From Spinellus fusiger (lineage: Eukaryota > Mucoromycota > Mucoromycetes > Mucorales > Phycomycetaceae), in NCBI GenBank assembly GCA_025094145.1, contig JALLLS010000018.1:310001-374000 (forward strand): a stretch of DNA of 64,000 bases, given 5' to 3'. Of the stretch, positions 24,271-36,001 are shown piece after piece. Positions within the stretch are counted from its first letter, which is position 1; each line of letters opens with the position of its first letter. Below the pieces are notes generated by a model. The model saw only the letters and a program-made list of their open reading frames with translations. It was not told the origin of the DNA and did not search any database. Position numbers and translations under genes: made by a program.

Positions 24271-24711
24271 TCGATGAAATGAAATAAGCAAGTAGAGACA
24301 GCTGTGGGTAGACAAACAAACAAACAAACAAACAAACAAACAAATGGCTATGCCTTTATAAAGTGGCTATGGATTTTTATAAGCCATTGAATGTATAAAC
24401 ACTAGAGTAGAAGCGTAATTTTGGGTAGATTATTAGACATTCCTGGCTTGATCTGTCTATCTATAGATAAATACATACCTGTCTGGAATAATAATAATAA
24501 TAATAATAATAAAATAAATAAAAATAATAAAAAAGAGCCCCTTCTTCTGTCTTTACTGACTCAACATTCAGCATTACTATCCCAAGAAGAAACACATTTA
24601 CACATTTACACATTTACACATTTACACATCGACAGACAGAGAGAGAGAGAACTAAAATGATAAGAATAAAGTAATTTATCATGTAAATGTGTCATTGCAA
24701 AATCCATATCT
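24271..24711. other. Intergenic, microsatellite-rich
   Basis: Contains (CAAA)n at 24306-24345, (AAT)n at 24487-24513 and ACACATTT repeats at 24594-24627. No gene. Confidence 0.6.
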
Positions 24712-27381
24712 TTATGCAAATAAACAACTGAGTTGCTTTTTCATCACTTTCCCCATCGCATTTTTGGGTAATTCAGGGACAGTGCACAGGTAGACAGGTA
24801 CTTTATATACAGCTACACGCTGCTTGAGAGTGTCTCTCATTGTTTGGAGAGTCAGTGTCTAAGAGACAGGGTCAGTGTCTGTTCTTACTTATCGATGGAT
24901 CTTTTCTTCCTGTTGTTGTTTTCTACAAGGTAAAGAGAAAGAGGAACAAGAAATGCCTTGGGTATACCTTTTCCTTCTCCATCACCACAACAGCAGCTAC
25001 ACGCTGACCCCATTCCATATCAGAAATGCCAATGACAGCCACATCCTCAATGCCTAAATGACACGACAAGAGTTCTCGTTCTACTTCCAAAGCAGACACT
25101 TTCTCGCCACCAGACTAGTGTCATTCGACTTGATGAGTCCTGTCGTCTACTGTTCTTTATTAAAGCATCAAGATGGGTTACCTTGATGATATCTATACTG
25201 TTTCTTCCTAGTATTTTATAATATCCTTGTTCTTCTACTCTTATGGCAATGTCGCCGGTAATAAACCTAATGCAATGTCAGTTTATGTTTTCATCATCCA
25301 TACTCGTTGGTTACTTAATACTAAGAAGAAGAGAAGAAGAGAAGAAAAGAAAAGATAGCAAGGACATACCAACCCTCCCGAGTCATTTCTTTTTGAGTTG
25401 CTTCTGGACGACCCCAGTACTCTTTAAAGACATGGGTCCCTTTGACCTCGATCATTCCTGATACGTTGCGAGTGTTGGTCACGTCCTTTCCGTTCTCTTG
25501 GGTGTCAGTGTCATGAGCGATTAAACGCACCTGGACACCAGGAAGAGGAAGTCCTACTGTGCCCTAATTTATGTATTTATATACTTATGTGTTTATGTGT
25601 TTATGTGTTTATGTGTTTATGTGTTTATGTGTTTATGTACTCTATGTACTCTATGTGTTTATAAATGTATAGATAGATACATTGCTACTATTCTTCTGAA
25701 ATGAATGGGCTTACCTGTACTCTTTCTTCCACAGCATAGCCTTGACTTAGTGCCATCCCAATCTCTAGATACAAAAGAACAAGGATACACCCGTTGAACA
25801 TGCACTGTACAGACAAGAGCAGAACAGACAGGTTCCAGAACGTACCTGTCATGCCATACCGTTCAAGAAGAACATGGTTACTCAATGCATGCCATGTGTC
25901 GCGCAAAGGTGTTGGCAAAGAAGCAGAGCCAGACACCATGCACCGGAATTGCTGACATGCCTTTGAATACAAGGGACGTTGGCTCTCTTCCATGCCATTG
26001 TAGTGTGCAATGAGTCTAGCTAAGAGAGTGTATAGATCAGTCGATGGGTTGATGGGTTGATGGGTCGATGGGATCAGCCCATTCGCATGGACATGGACAA
26101 GAGCAATACGTTACAATACACAGTAGGTACTGACATGAACAGTGTCAATGGAGACTCTTGTTCAGCAAAGGAAGAGGTGGGCTGCAGAGTAGCCAACCAG
26201 CGCCACCAGACCTGTTGAGAATCGAACTTCTCATACATCTCCACTGTGGCTCCAGAATACAGTGCACATGCCAATGCATTGATAATGCCATGGATGTGAT
26301 GGAGAGGCAGTGTATGGTGGATTCTGTCCAAGTGTGTCCATTGCCATGCCTTGACAAGGGTAGAGGTCTGTGCTTCAAGAGCACCATGAGTCGACACAAC
26401 GCCCTTGGGTTGGCCTGTTTCGCATAGCAACATGGATGGATGGATGGATGGATGGGTTGATGGGCTTGTGAGTGGAGTCTGTCGCCTTTATTCAATAGGT
26501 CTCTTGCCTGTTGTACCGCTTGTAAAGAGAATCAGTGCACTTCTTTGCCCCTTGATGTGTGTGTCTGTAAGCTCAGGCAATCCATCGACTGTGGATGAAG
26601 ACTCCTTTATAATAGTTGCATTTAATAAGACATGGGTGTATACTTTCTGTCTGTCTGTCTGTCTTTCTAACAGTGGACTCACCCTTTCGTTGGCTACAAG
26701 GGCCGCAATAGCATTGTCACTTAGTACATGAGTCGTCATGCCAGTCTTTTCTTTGAGTAATTCAATGCGTTGTTCAAACATGGCATGGCCTAACAAACGA
26801 GTGACTTGAACCTCTTGTAAGCAGTACAGTTGTTCTGGTAGTGGGTGAGTGGTGCCTAGATGGATTTATCTTTTGTTAGACAGACCCCCTCTTGTTCTTG
26901 TTCTTGTTCTTACAAAGAGGCACAGCAATGCCACCTGCTGCCCATACTGTCCACTGAGCCACAACATGAGAGAATCCACTGATAGGCATACGACACCCGT
27001 GAGTCCCCTTTTTCTTTTTTATAACTATGTATTTTATTACAATTCTTTAGAGTGTATCGATTACCTAGGACAAAGAATAGCTACACGTTCTTGCTCCAAG
27101 TCCCTATAACACATGCATTGGTCCATGTGAGGACTCTTTTGTTTCTACTCTCTCCTATCTCTCTCTCCTTCTATCGACACGTTTTTATTATTATTATTGA
27201 CAAACACTTACACTTTATCCCCAAGAAGAGTTCTTTTCAAGACAGACGTAGCAACCACAAGGTCTCGGTAAGAATAGCTTTGGCACGTTCTTCTATCATC
27301 AATGGCAGGTCCAAGTCCCTTTCTCGCAAACCCAATGGAATTGGCAAAGAATGAAAGTGGAGGGAGTGTAAGTGAAGCCAT
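24712..27381 (-). CDS. Acyl-CoA synthetase, ACSF3-like (malonyl/methylmalonyl-CoA synthetase family)
   Basis: Twelve exons join in frame to 560 aa: 27381-27212, 27103-27065, 26978-26914, 26855-26683, 26646-26508, 26414-26115, 26019-25846, 25764-25715, 25563-25370, 25266-25182, 25114-24968, 24858-24712. ANL-superfamily motifs: P-loop [39 protein letters not shown], the hinge [20 protein letters not shown] and the catalytic lysine region [37 protein letters not shown] and GRNSIDIIK are the ACSF3-type forms, so malonate or methylmalonate is the best guess for substrate. The intron inside the P-loop (26507-26415) uses a GC donor. The N-terminus [20 protein letters not shown] could be a weak mitochondrial leader. 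Activates a carboxylic acid with ATP and CoA. Confidence 0.88.
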
Positions 27382-28041
27382 GTATTAAAATAAATAATAA
27401 ATAAATAAAAAGGTCTCTTTCTCTTATGAAACAAACACGTACACACCAGGAGATCTTTAGGATATAGAATAAAAAGCAGTCCGAGACGCATTCTTGGTAT
27501 GCATTGTGCAGTCCTTTTCTTGTGTGTACAAAGTAGAAAATAAAATAAAATAAAATAAAAACCCTTTTGAAATAGAAAAAAGTCCTTACAAGCAGTCCCA
27601 CATGACTACCTCCTCCCCTTTGTAGAGTTGTAGAGTTGTATATTTCAAATAGTGACAAAGCCCTTTACAGTCAAAGAAAGTGCAGGGAGCGAATGTCTTG
27701 CTGATGATGAGGTTTATACCTCACTCTCCATTGGATGGGGTACGAGGAAGGAAGGAGACCTGCTCTTTCCATCCCCGACACATACCAAAGAAATGTCTCA
27801 TCATGACATCATACGCGTTGCTAGGGGCTGGTATGTAGGCGAGAGAATAGGAGAGAAACTGTCTGTAGTTGTGTGTGGGTGTGTGTGGGTATGAAAAATC
27901 AAAGTAAGCGTGGGCGTGAGTATGAAATTAATAAAAAATAAAGGAGTGGGAAGATTGTCTCTTTTTCATTATTGAGCCTTGTTTGTCTTTTTATATAGAT
28001 ATAATATATATTTTATTATTTCTTACCCTCCCTCTATTGAT
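27382..28041. other. Intergenic between divergent acyl-CoA synthetase and Mn-SOD genes
   Basis: Shared upstream region. AT-rich with (AATAA)n at 27538-27560 and a GTGTGTGGG repeat at 27870-27893. Nothing else recognisable. Confidence 0.5.
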
Positions 28042-29068
28042 ATGCTTTCTACTATTTCTGCTCGTACCTTTAGAAACGTGTCTTTCAAGGGCGTTCGTCC
28101 TTTGATGGGTCTGCGTTCAAAGGTCACTCTGCCTGAACTTGCCTATGACTACAATGTAAGTAGAATGCTGTCTAGACCGCGTCTTTATGGGTTCTTGGTT
28201 CTTGGTTCATGGTTGTGTAGTCTCTTGAGCCCCATGTCTCTGGTGAGATCATGAAGATCCATCACTCCAAGCACCACCAGGCCTATGTCAACGGCCTCAA
28301 CCAGGCAGAGGAAAAGCTTGAGGCTGCTGTCAAGAGCAACGACGTGAAGCAGCAAATTGCTCTTCAGGGCGCCCTCAAATTCAACGGCGGCGGTGAGTGT
28401 AGAAAACAGAAACAAAGAAGAACAGGGGGGCTTATAAAGAGAGATTAGGACACATCAACCACACTCTGTTCTGGGAAAACCTGGCTCCTGTCAGTCAGGG
28501 CGGTGGACAGACCCCCAAGGGATCTTTGCTGTCTGCCATTGAGAAGGAGTTTGGCACCTTTGATGCATTTGTCACTCAGTTCAATGCTGCTGCCGTGGGT
28601 GTTCAGGGTAGGTGGCTGTGACTGACCTTGTGACTGACGCTGCTCCCTTAGGCTCTGGATGGGCTTGGTTGGTAGGTTGTTGAGTCGCTTTCTCTCCTTT
28701 TCTTCCTAGTGTATGCTGCCTTCCTTATGCTTGTCTCTATTGTGTAGGGATACAACAAGGCCTCCAAAAGAGTTGAGATAGCCACCACACCCAACCAAGA
28801 TCCTTTGATAGGTAATCTCCCCCCGGACCGCAGTCTGGATCTACCTCTAACCTTGTCGCCTTGTAGCCTTGACTCCCTTGTTGGGCATTGATGTGTGGGA
28901 ACATGTAAGTGGCCCTTTATTTGATCCTCCTGTGGGCTCATCTCTGTCTCTCTGCATGGCCAGGCCTACTACCTGCAATACAAGAACGTGCGTCCTGATT
29001 ACATGAATGCCATCTGGAACATTGTCAACTGGAAGACAGTGGCTGAACGCTTTGCAAAGGCACAATAA
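28042..29068 (+). CDS. SOD2: Mitochondrial manganese superoxide dismutase
   Basis: Seven exons (28042-28155, 28221-28392, 28449-28607, 28652-28671, 28748-28811, 28867-28904, 28964-29068) join to 223 aa, the usual size. The first about 27 residues ([19 protein letters not shown]) are a mitochondrial targeting presequence rich in Arg/Ser and free of acids. Metal ligands are all visible: His in [10 protein letters not shown], His in HINHTLFW, Asp in GIDVWEH and His in [13 protein letters not shown]. The GSGWAWLGYNK and QYKNVRPDY blocks and the Gln-containing [14 protein letters not shown] identify the Mn type. Dismutates superoxide in the matrix. Exon 4 is a 20-bp microexon (GSGWAWL). Adjacent to YPT7 in convergent orientation, 110 bp apart. 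Confidence 0.96.
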
Positions 29069-29178
29069 GTGCACTGCATGCCCTTGGAAACAAGAAAGAA
29101 AGAAAAAGAAAAAGAAAGACAGGGGAGGCATCCTCCATAAGATGTGTACCATGGCTAATAAATGTCTTTATATGCTAC

Positions 29179-30102
29179 TTAACAAGCACAGCCATTGTAT
29201 TCCCTGTCATTCTCTCTATCAATACGAATGGGGCTACTAAAATCACTGTAGAGTTCAACCTCTGTCTCCTGCTGCAGTGCATTCTTTGCAATGGTCTGGA
29301 ATGCCTGCTCAACATTAATGGCCTCTTTGGCAGATGTCTCAAAGTATCTACAGAAAGGAGGGCGTCAATGGGGAACATGGCATGGAAGTGTCTGTTCAGA
29401 CCCAAAGTCCACTTACGGAATGTTTCCCTTGGCTTGACAAAAGGCCATGGCTCGCTTCTGAGACACCATCCGCTTTCCATCACTCATGTCCACTTTATTG
29501 CCTAGGACTACAAATGGGAAGTTCTCTGGGTCACGTGGTGATGCTTGGACAAGAAATTCATCATGCCATTGTCCTGTTCTCTTTTTGTTAGTCATAGAAA
29601 AGAAAAGAAACGCACCCAAGGATTCATAGCTTTTGTTGTTGTTCACATCATACACCAGGACACAGCAATCTGCACCGCGGTAAAAGGCAACTCCCAGTGA
29701 CTGGAATCTTTCTTGGCCTGCTGTATCCCAAATCTAAGAAAGAGAAATAGAGAAATAGAGTAGAGAAGTAGAGAAATAGAGTAGAGAAGTAGAGAAGTAG
29801 AGAAATAGAGAAAAAGGCCTCTGTAAGTGAGTCCTCCTTTCTTTGTCTCTTCCCGGCCTACCTGCATTGTCACAAGCTTATCATCCACCATCACCTCTTT
29901 GGTAAGGAAGTCTGCACCAATCGTCGCCTTGTACTGATTACTAAACTTCTTGTTGACATACTGATTCATCAGCGATGTCTTTCCCACACTAAACAGACAA
30001 AGGTACAACAAGTGAGCTACAGAGTGGGCTTGTGGGGAGGGCATCCTAGGACGTTGGTGTTTTTACCCGCTGTCACCAAGAATGATAACCTTGATTCCCA
30101 TA
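29179..30102 (-). CDS. YPT7: Rab7-family GTPase YPT7
   Basis: Five exons (30102-30068, 29988-29862, 29733-29616, 29573-29417, 29347-29179) join to 201 aa. The GTPase motifs are complete: G1 GDSGVGKTSL, the switch I/effector region [14 protein letters not shown] (diagnostic for Rab7), G3 [21 protein letters not shown]4 NKVD and G5 ETSAKEA. The C-terminus CAC is a geranylgeranylation signal. [16 protein letters not shown] is the Rab7 form. The protein controls fusion at late endosomes and vacuoles through HOPS. It is encoded tail-to-tail with SOD2. All introns are GT-AG; intron 2 contains GTAGAGAAATAGA repeats. Confidence 0.96.
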
Positions 30103-30601
30103 GTATAGGTGACGTGTTAAAGGCTGCATACACACCCACAGATCTATTCTCTCTTTGTTGTTGCTGTTATTTTTACCTTTAATAACACCTTTTGTCTGTC
30201 AGGCATGGCACTGGAGAAATGGAGAAATGGAGAAATAGAAAGAGTGACAAGTGGAGAAAGAAGAAACAGTGGGAGAGTAGCTGACATCATAAGATTCATT
30301 TCCCGACCTATTTCTATAAAAGGAGTGTTTTTAACTTGACAGTCACTTATTTCTAATACTATAAAAGGGCGAGTCAGTAAGAAAGAGAGAATGCATGGCT
30401 CTTTGGATCTACATTCTCTCGTTCAAGGCTGAGGAGTGCAAAGTGTATGTGGATTTCTTATCAGTAAGAACAGAAGATAAAAGCCACTGCTAAATAATAA
30501 GAAGGGATTGCAAAGAGTCTTGATGCATAAGAAATAAAAGCGAGTCTCTTTTTGATGATGATGTTGTTGTTGTTGTTGTAGGAGGAGGAGGAGCCTAATA
30601 T

Positions 30602-30737
30602 ATAACAATAACAATAACAATAACAATAACAATAACAATAACAATAACAATAACAATAACAATAACAATAACAATAACAAGAACAAGAACAATAACAAGA
30701 ACAAGAACAAGAACAATAACAACAGTAATAACAACAG
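30602..30737. repeat. (AACAAT)n hexanucleotide array
   Basis: About 136 bp of AACAAT grading into AAGAAC and AACAGT at its right end. Confidence 0.95.
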
Positions 30738-31446
30738 TAATAAAAGATCTCTGCTGTGTTACTTTGAGCCTATTGTTCTTGCCATGCGAGACACTGTGTC
30801 GGAAGAGAACCTAGGAACGCCGCTTCTGTCTCAAGAACAATTCCTTCATTTGATGTGTGATAAGCACAGGACATCAGCGCCCCCTATCCATTGGGTTAAT
30901 GAAGAGGAGTGAGTTGCACTCTATAGCCAAAGAAGGAGAAATGCATTTCTCATTCTACCCTCACTAACAATGGCTATAGCAGAAGACACTTGCTTATATG
31001 TATAAAGGCTGTTTCCATCTGCTCTGGTGTTGACTGCATAGAACAACCAGAATGTGATTGGCCATACAAGAAAGAAAGAAAGAAAGAAAGAAAAAGACGT
31101 CTTGCTTTGTTCGTACGACTGAACCTGAGGCAAGGGGGATGTCTTTCCTTTGTGTGTTTGGTACGAGTGTCTTTGCATCCTAAGATGGCAAGACATGAAT
31201 GAAATAGTAATAAAAATGAGCCAAGATGCATTGTGCCATGAATTCATTGATTTGCCCATCTACTGATTCTTTTGGTGTGTAGCATTCAACACTACAACTC
31301 ATTTCTTCCTTGATGACAGCAGTAGCAGATACTAAGAAGACTATTTCCTATTCCTCTGCTTCTAATGCACATACATCATAGCACAAAGGCATTTTCTACA
31401 TTAGAGCACGTGATGACAGAATAGCAGTAGAAGAAAGAAGGGGATT

Positions 31447-31484
<38 letters not shown>

Positions 31485-31488
31485 TGTG
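31447..31488. repeat. (CT)n followed by (GT)n
   Basis: Compound dinucleotide repeat, about 20 bp of CT then 22 bp of GT. Confidence 0.95.
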
Positions 31489-32243
31489 GAATGAATAAAA
31501 CAGTATCAAAACCACAAGTTCACTACAGCAGGAGGAGAGACAGAGGAAACAGAATCTTTCTGTTCTTGTGTCTGTCTATAGGAGTAACACTACTAACCAC
31601 TCCTCATCTTCCACTGTCTTCCATCATCTTCCATCGTCATCCATCGTCATTTACATGAGCAGAATAAACATAAAGACAAAGAACACTCTAATACTTGTCC
31701 CACAAGTGAATAAGCCAAAAAAGAAAGTCAGTTTACACAAAAGGAAAGAGTGTGTTATTTCTCTTTTGTTTTTGGGGGAGAAGGTGAGGTTAGTGCTCCT
31801 TTGTCTTTTCTCTTTTTCTTCATTAGAGTTCTGGTTGTGTCAATTTAGTTACCATTTCGAGTGTTTGGAGTGAATCGTCATGCGAATCCCATGCACTATT
31901 TACACAAGTATTAATGCCTCATGCCATTGAACAGGCTTATTTTCTACTGACCCTTGCTTATGGGTGGGGTGGAGTGGAGTGGGGGGTGCATTGGCTTTTT
32001 TTTCTCTCTTTTCTCTCTTTTTTTCTCTGTTCTTTTCTTATTATTATTGACACTCTTTTCTACGCCTTGACATACATAATGTCACACACACTACACAACA
32101 ACACACACAACTACACATTGAGTCAGTGAGTCCTTTTTCTTTCTTTCTTTCTTTTTCTTCTTGACCCTCCAGGAGGCACTCTAGAGCCAAAAAAGTAGAC
32201 AAGGCAAAGACAGAATAATAGAGTGATAGAAATAGGAAACTAC

Positions 32244-32340
32244 AGAAATGCAGAAATGCAGAAATACAGAAATGCAGAAATGCAGAAATGCAGAAATGCA
32301 GAAATGCAGAAATGCAGAAATGCAGAAATGCAGAAATACA
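32244..32340. repeat. Tandem 9-mer AGAAATGC(A), about 10 copies
   Basis: Near-perfect AGAAATGCAGAAATGCAG array with two ATACAG variants; noncoding. Confidence 0.9.
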
Positions 32341-33703
32341 AATAGATGCACCCATACTTACACACTTGTCCTCGTGCTCCTATCCACCCAATCTCATTTG
32401 CTTATAGGCAAGTGGAGATAGTCATGGAAGGACACACGTATAACACTACTACATTTAGGCTTGGGATAACTCATTCACTGGCCATCAGAGGCAACCTGAT
32501 CCAGAAGATGAACACTAATTTAGGGTTCCAACGCCGTACCATGGCAGTCTAGACCTTGAATGGGATGAGGGAGATGGTGTTGTACAGGCTTAATGACTCC
32601 AAGTGGAAGGTAGGGAGTCTGCTCTGTGGGTGACTGTGTTATGATGAGTGAATCTTAATTCTTCTTATTGTCCAGCATGATGAATAGAAACAAGGAGTGG
32701 ATTCAATGGGACAGCAAAGAAAGAAAGATGGTTGCAGAGTCCCTTTTCTTCTTCTTCCTCTGTCCATAGGCAGAAACAGTCCCATGTAGTCCTATGTAGT
32801 GTTGCTCCTATAGACAGCCTCTTCTTGTTCTTGTTCTTGTTCTTGTTCTTGTTCTGTTCATAGGCAGAAACACACACACACACACAAGATAAGATCCATG
32901 GCTAAACATCTTTTGTATTCACTCTTATTCAGACACTGGTGTGTGGACTGCTGTCAGATGACCCTCTTCCTGTGACCCTATAGTTTAGTTTGGATCCACA
33001 AAATAGCGGAAAAAGGAAAAATAAAAAACAGAGAAAAGAGAGAGAGAGAGATCAGCACTCATTGATATTACAGTGGGGGCAGGACACTGGAGACATAAAG
33101 AGGAGTTTCAATTCCAAGAGTGCCTTTTTGTCAGTTACGGCCCTCCAGATCCACCACTGTTCTTTCTATACCAATAAGTGCTTGTTTTCTCCAAAGACAC
33201 TCCAAAGACACTCCCCAAGGATCTAGTGAGAGAGAATAAGAGAGAATAAGAGAGGAAGAGAAATCCCTTTCTTATTCATTTGCCAATGCATCAAAATGGC
33301 AAGGACACATTCGCAGGGAGAATACACATTGGGTACAATATAAATAAATTACAGTTGTGTTGACGGAAACTTTATTAAGCGTACAACTTATAAAAATGAC
33401 ACCAAAGCCCTCTATTTCTATTTCTATTTCTATTTCTATTTCATCTTCAACACACACACAAGCAAAGGCATCTTTTTTCTTTTGCCTCTCTTCTTTTTAG
33501 GTGGTAATTGTTCAATAGAAGAAGAAGAAAAAGGCACACTCCATCTACACACTCCACACACAAAAAAAAAGATATATAAAAGAGATATATATAAAAGAGA
33601 TATAGATAAAAGATATATATATATAAAAGACAGTCCTGGTTGGCTACTCTCTTGCTGCTGATCGTCCAATTCAAATCCTCTGTTCTGTGCATTGAATTCC
33701 TGC

Positions 33704-34597
33704 ATGGAAATCCATAGCCCAGAAAAAACAGTAGACTCGCCTACTGTCCAAAGACCCTACTCATGCGACTTTTGCCATAAATCATTCTATCGTCTTGAAC
33801 ATAAAGTACGCCATGTCCGCACCCACACAGGCGAAAAACCACACCCGTGTCCCTTTGCACACTGCGATAAACGGTTTGCACGCTCAGACGAATTGGGCCG
33901 ACATGTCCGCACCCACACAACACCCACTGTGCTACTCCAGCGGCGTAGAAGAGCACAACACCCTGCGATCTATACCAACAAGCCACGCTCAAGGGAGGAG
34001 GAGGAAGCCTATTCCAGGCAGCAGCAGCATTGTTCTATTCTGAGGTTCATCCAGCCGACGTTTGTGTGCACTGTCCGTTCACCCTCACGCATCAGTCCGT
34101 ACCGACATGGTCCTGGTGCTAAATTGCACCACTGTCCAGCGTCAGGGTGCTACAAGTCATTCTGGCGTCGGGGCCAGTGGACACGCCATATTGAAAAGCA
34201 GCACGGTGTGTTTCTATCAAAATCGGATGCGGATGATCCTGTCACTGTAGCCCAGAAGATGACGCCACTGAACGACACGTTTTCTCTCTCTCTGCAGGGA
34301 AAGGAGACAAAGGAAGAAGAGACATCTGTAATGGACTCTGTAATGGACTCTGCAGTGGACTCCACCACACCTCTTACTTCTCCTGTTCTGCACTGTGGAC
34401 TGCCCTTGTCCACCACACCTCCTACAGAAAAGGAAGGACAGGGGAGGCAGTCAGAGTGGCCGCTGCCTACAGAAAAGGCAGTCTATTTACCGCCCCTCTC
34501 TCATTTTGATAAGAATGTGTCCTGGCGACATGAACACTTTTCGCCTGCCCTTCCTGGCCGCCTTCCCTCTCTTAAATCTCTCTTTTGCTTTCTATAA
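33704..34597 (+). CDS. C2H2 zinc-finger transcription factor, Mig1/CreA-like
   Basis: Intronless; first ATG at 33704 gives 297 aa. Two tandem C2H2 fingers lie at residues 20-74: [19 protein letters not shown], the linker TGEKPH, then [19 protein letters not shown]. Finger-1 contact residues R-LEH-VRH and finger-2 RSDELGRH match the Mig1/CreA/Egr recognition pattern for GC-rich sites (inference). A third, separated finger occurs at about 145-170 ([21 protein letters not shown]...H). The middle is basic and the C-terminal half is Ser/Thr/Pro-rich with repeated [12 protein letters not shown], ending in [11 protein letters not shown]. Likely a nuclear regulator, possibly in carbon-source response; target genes cannot be read here. 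Confidence 0.85.
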   Translation: MEIHSPEKTVDSPTVQRPYSCDFCHKSFYRLEHKVRHVRTHTGEKPHPCPFAHCDKRFARSDELGRHVRTHTTPTVLLQRRRRAQHPAIYTNKPRSREEEEAYSRQQQHCSILRFIQPTFVCTVRSPSRISPYRHGPGAKLHHCPASGCYKSFWRRGQWTRHIEKQHGVFLSKSDADDPVTVAQKMTPLNDTFSLSLQGKETKEEETSVMDSVMDSAVDSTTPLTSPVLHCGLPLSTTPPTEKEGQGRQSEWPLPTEKAVYLPPLSHFDKNVSWRHEHFSPALPGRLPSLKSLFCFL

Positions 34598-35327
34598 CAT
34601 GTGACTTGGCTTTCACTGCTCTATTCTTTGTAAATAAACCCAACAGTGTTCTTTATTATTAATACTCCTTTATGCTTCTGCCTTAGTATAGAATGGTGTC
34701 TATAGAAAAGTCTTGTCCAGACACGCGTCGTATGTCTATGCACATAACAGAATAAGCTCTCTCTCTCTTTCTTTCTGAATAACACAAAGGACAAAGACAT
34801 GGCTCATATCAAGCGTTTTGTTGATTATCAAAGAGACAGAGTTAAACCCAGGCCACATAAGAAAGAGCAGCTCGGTTACCCTCATGGACCTTCTCTTAAT
34901 ATTCTCATATACAGACAAGGCCCATCGCGTGTCTCTCACATGGATTCCTCTTATTTTTTAATCCTTGCCATTCCTTCCCCTGTAGAGAAAATAAAACTTA
35001 CGTGCGAAAGAAGACGGAAATGTCTAATAATTTTTCTGTTATTTTGTACTCTGTGAGGGAGCGAAGAGTGTGACAGTGATAGTGACGCCACCCTTTCCAC
35101 TCTCCACCCTCCCTCACCAGCAACCTCATCTCTCTTTCTTTTTACCGCTGTTGTTGTTGTTGTTGTTACTGTTATTGTTGCTGTTGTTATTCTATGGCTC
35201 AAGGCAAGACTCTTCTTTATAGGATGACTAGGAATAGATACAAAACTAACACACAAACACACACACAAACACACACAAACAAACACACATAAACACACAA
35301 ACACATAAACACATAAACACAATAGCA
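34598..35327. other. Intergenic between zinc-finger gene and SRP68
   Basis: Contains GTTGTT repeats (35150-35172) and a CAAACACA-rich array (35248-35318) just upstream of the SRP68 start. Frames on either strand are low-complexity. Confidence 0.55.
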
Positions 35328-35967
35328 ATGGAAGAAGACACGCCCAAGGCCTTGTCTGTTAATGGTAAACAATCAACACTAGACGCTTGACTAAGATAGA
35401 AGACAGTCCTTCATATTACCAATGAAGCACGCATGACCTATGGACTACGACACCAAGACTACCAACGCTACCGGTAAGTATCTCCCTTTCTGTCTACAAC
35501 GTTCTATTTCTCCACTCATCCTTCTCTCTCTCTCTCTCTTTCATTACTACTACTACCACTACAGAAAACACTGCACACACCGCATCAGCCGCCTTCGACA
35601 GCTTCTTCACTTGTCACAGAGCATGAAAAAGAAAGACACAAAAAGAAAAGACCTTCCTGCTGTTGTTGAAGACTCTCGCTACTTGGAGCTCATCCTCTAT
35701 GAAGCAGAAAGAGCCTGGGCCTATGCTATGGAGTTAAAGCAGGAGTCGGAATCCAGTCTCGGGACACGCAAACACCACCACGCCATCAACAAACTAAAGA
35801 GAGCCTACCAACATGCAGACACCCTGTATCAATTAAGTACACAGGTCTCTGTTCATCGTCTTGATGCTCTTACTATGAAGGCCTATGCCATGACCATCAA
35901 GGGCTACTACTTGACAGAAAAGGAAAGATGGAAAGATGCTCTAGATCTGTTCCTAGCAGCAAGGTAA

Positions 35968-36001
<34 letters not shown>

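Larger units (their letters stand above)
30103..33691. other. 3.6-kb repeat-rich stretch without a clear gene
   Basis: Starts with the YPT7 promoter side. It holds a TATAAAAGG TATA-like box (30360-30368), an (AACAAT)n array (30602-30737), CT/GT dinucleotide runs (31447-31488), a 10-bp tandem array (32246-32340), (AAGAAC)n (32822-32857) and (TTTCTA)n (33411-33441). Small exon-like open pieces occur at 30395-30463 (plus), 30784-30912 (plus), 31180-31334 (minus) and 32409-32552 (plus), but none has a recognisable domain or a convincing gene model. Confidence 0.5.

Noticed and set aside
31180..31334. Minus-strand exon-like frame (VIKEEMSCSVECYTPKES...)
   Set aside because: Has an acceptor-like CTTAG in front and a stop, but no partner exons or homology that I can see.
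32409..32552. Plus-strand frame after a TATAG acceptor-like site (VEIVMEGHTYNTTTFRLG...)
   Set aside because: Looks protein-like, but no start, partner exon or family could be found; left unannotated.
34799..35328. Frames on both strands between the zinc-finger gene and SRP68
   Set aside because: Minus frame is CACAAA-repeat translation; plus frame lacks any motif and overlaps regulatory sequence.
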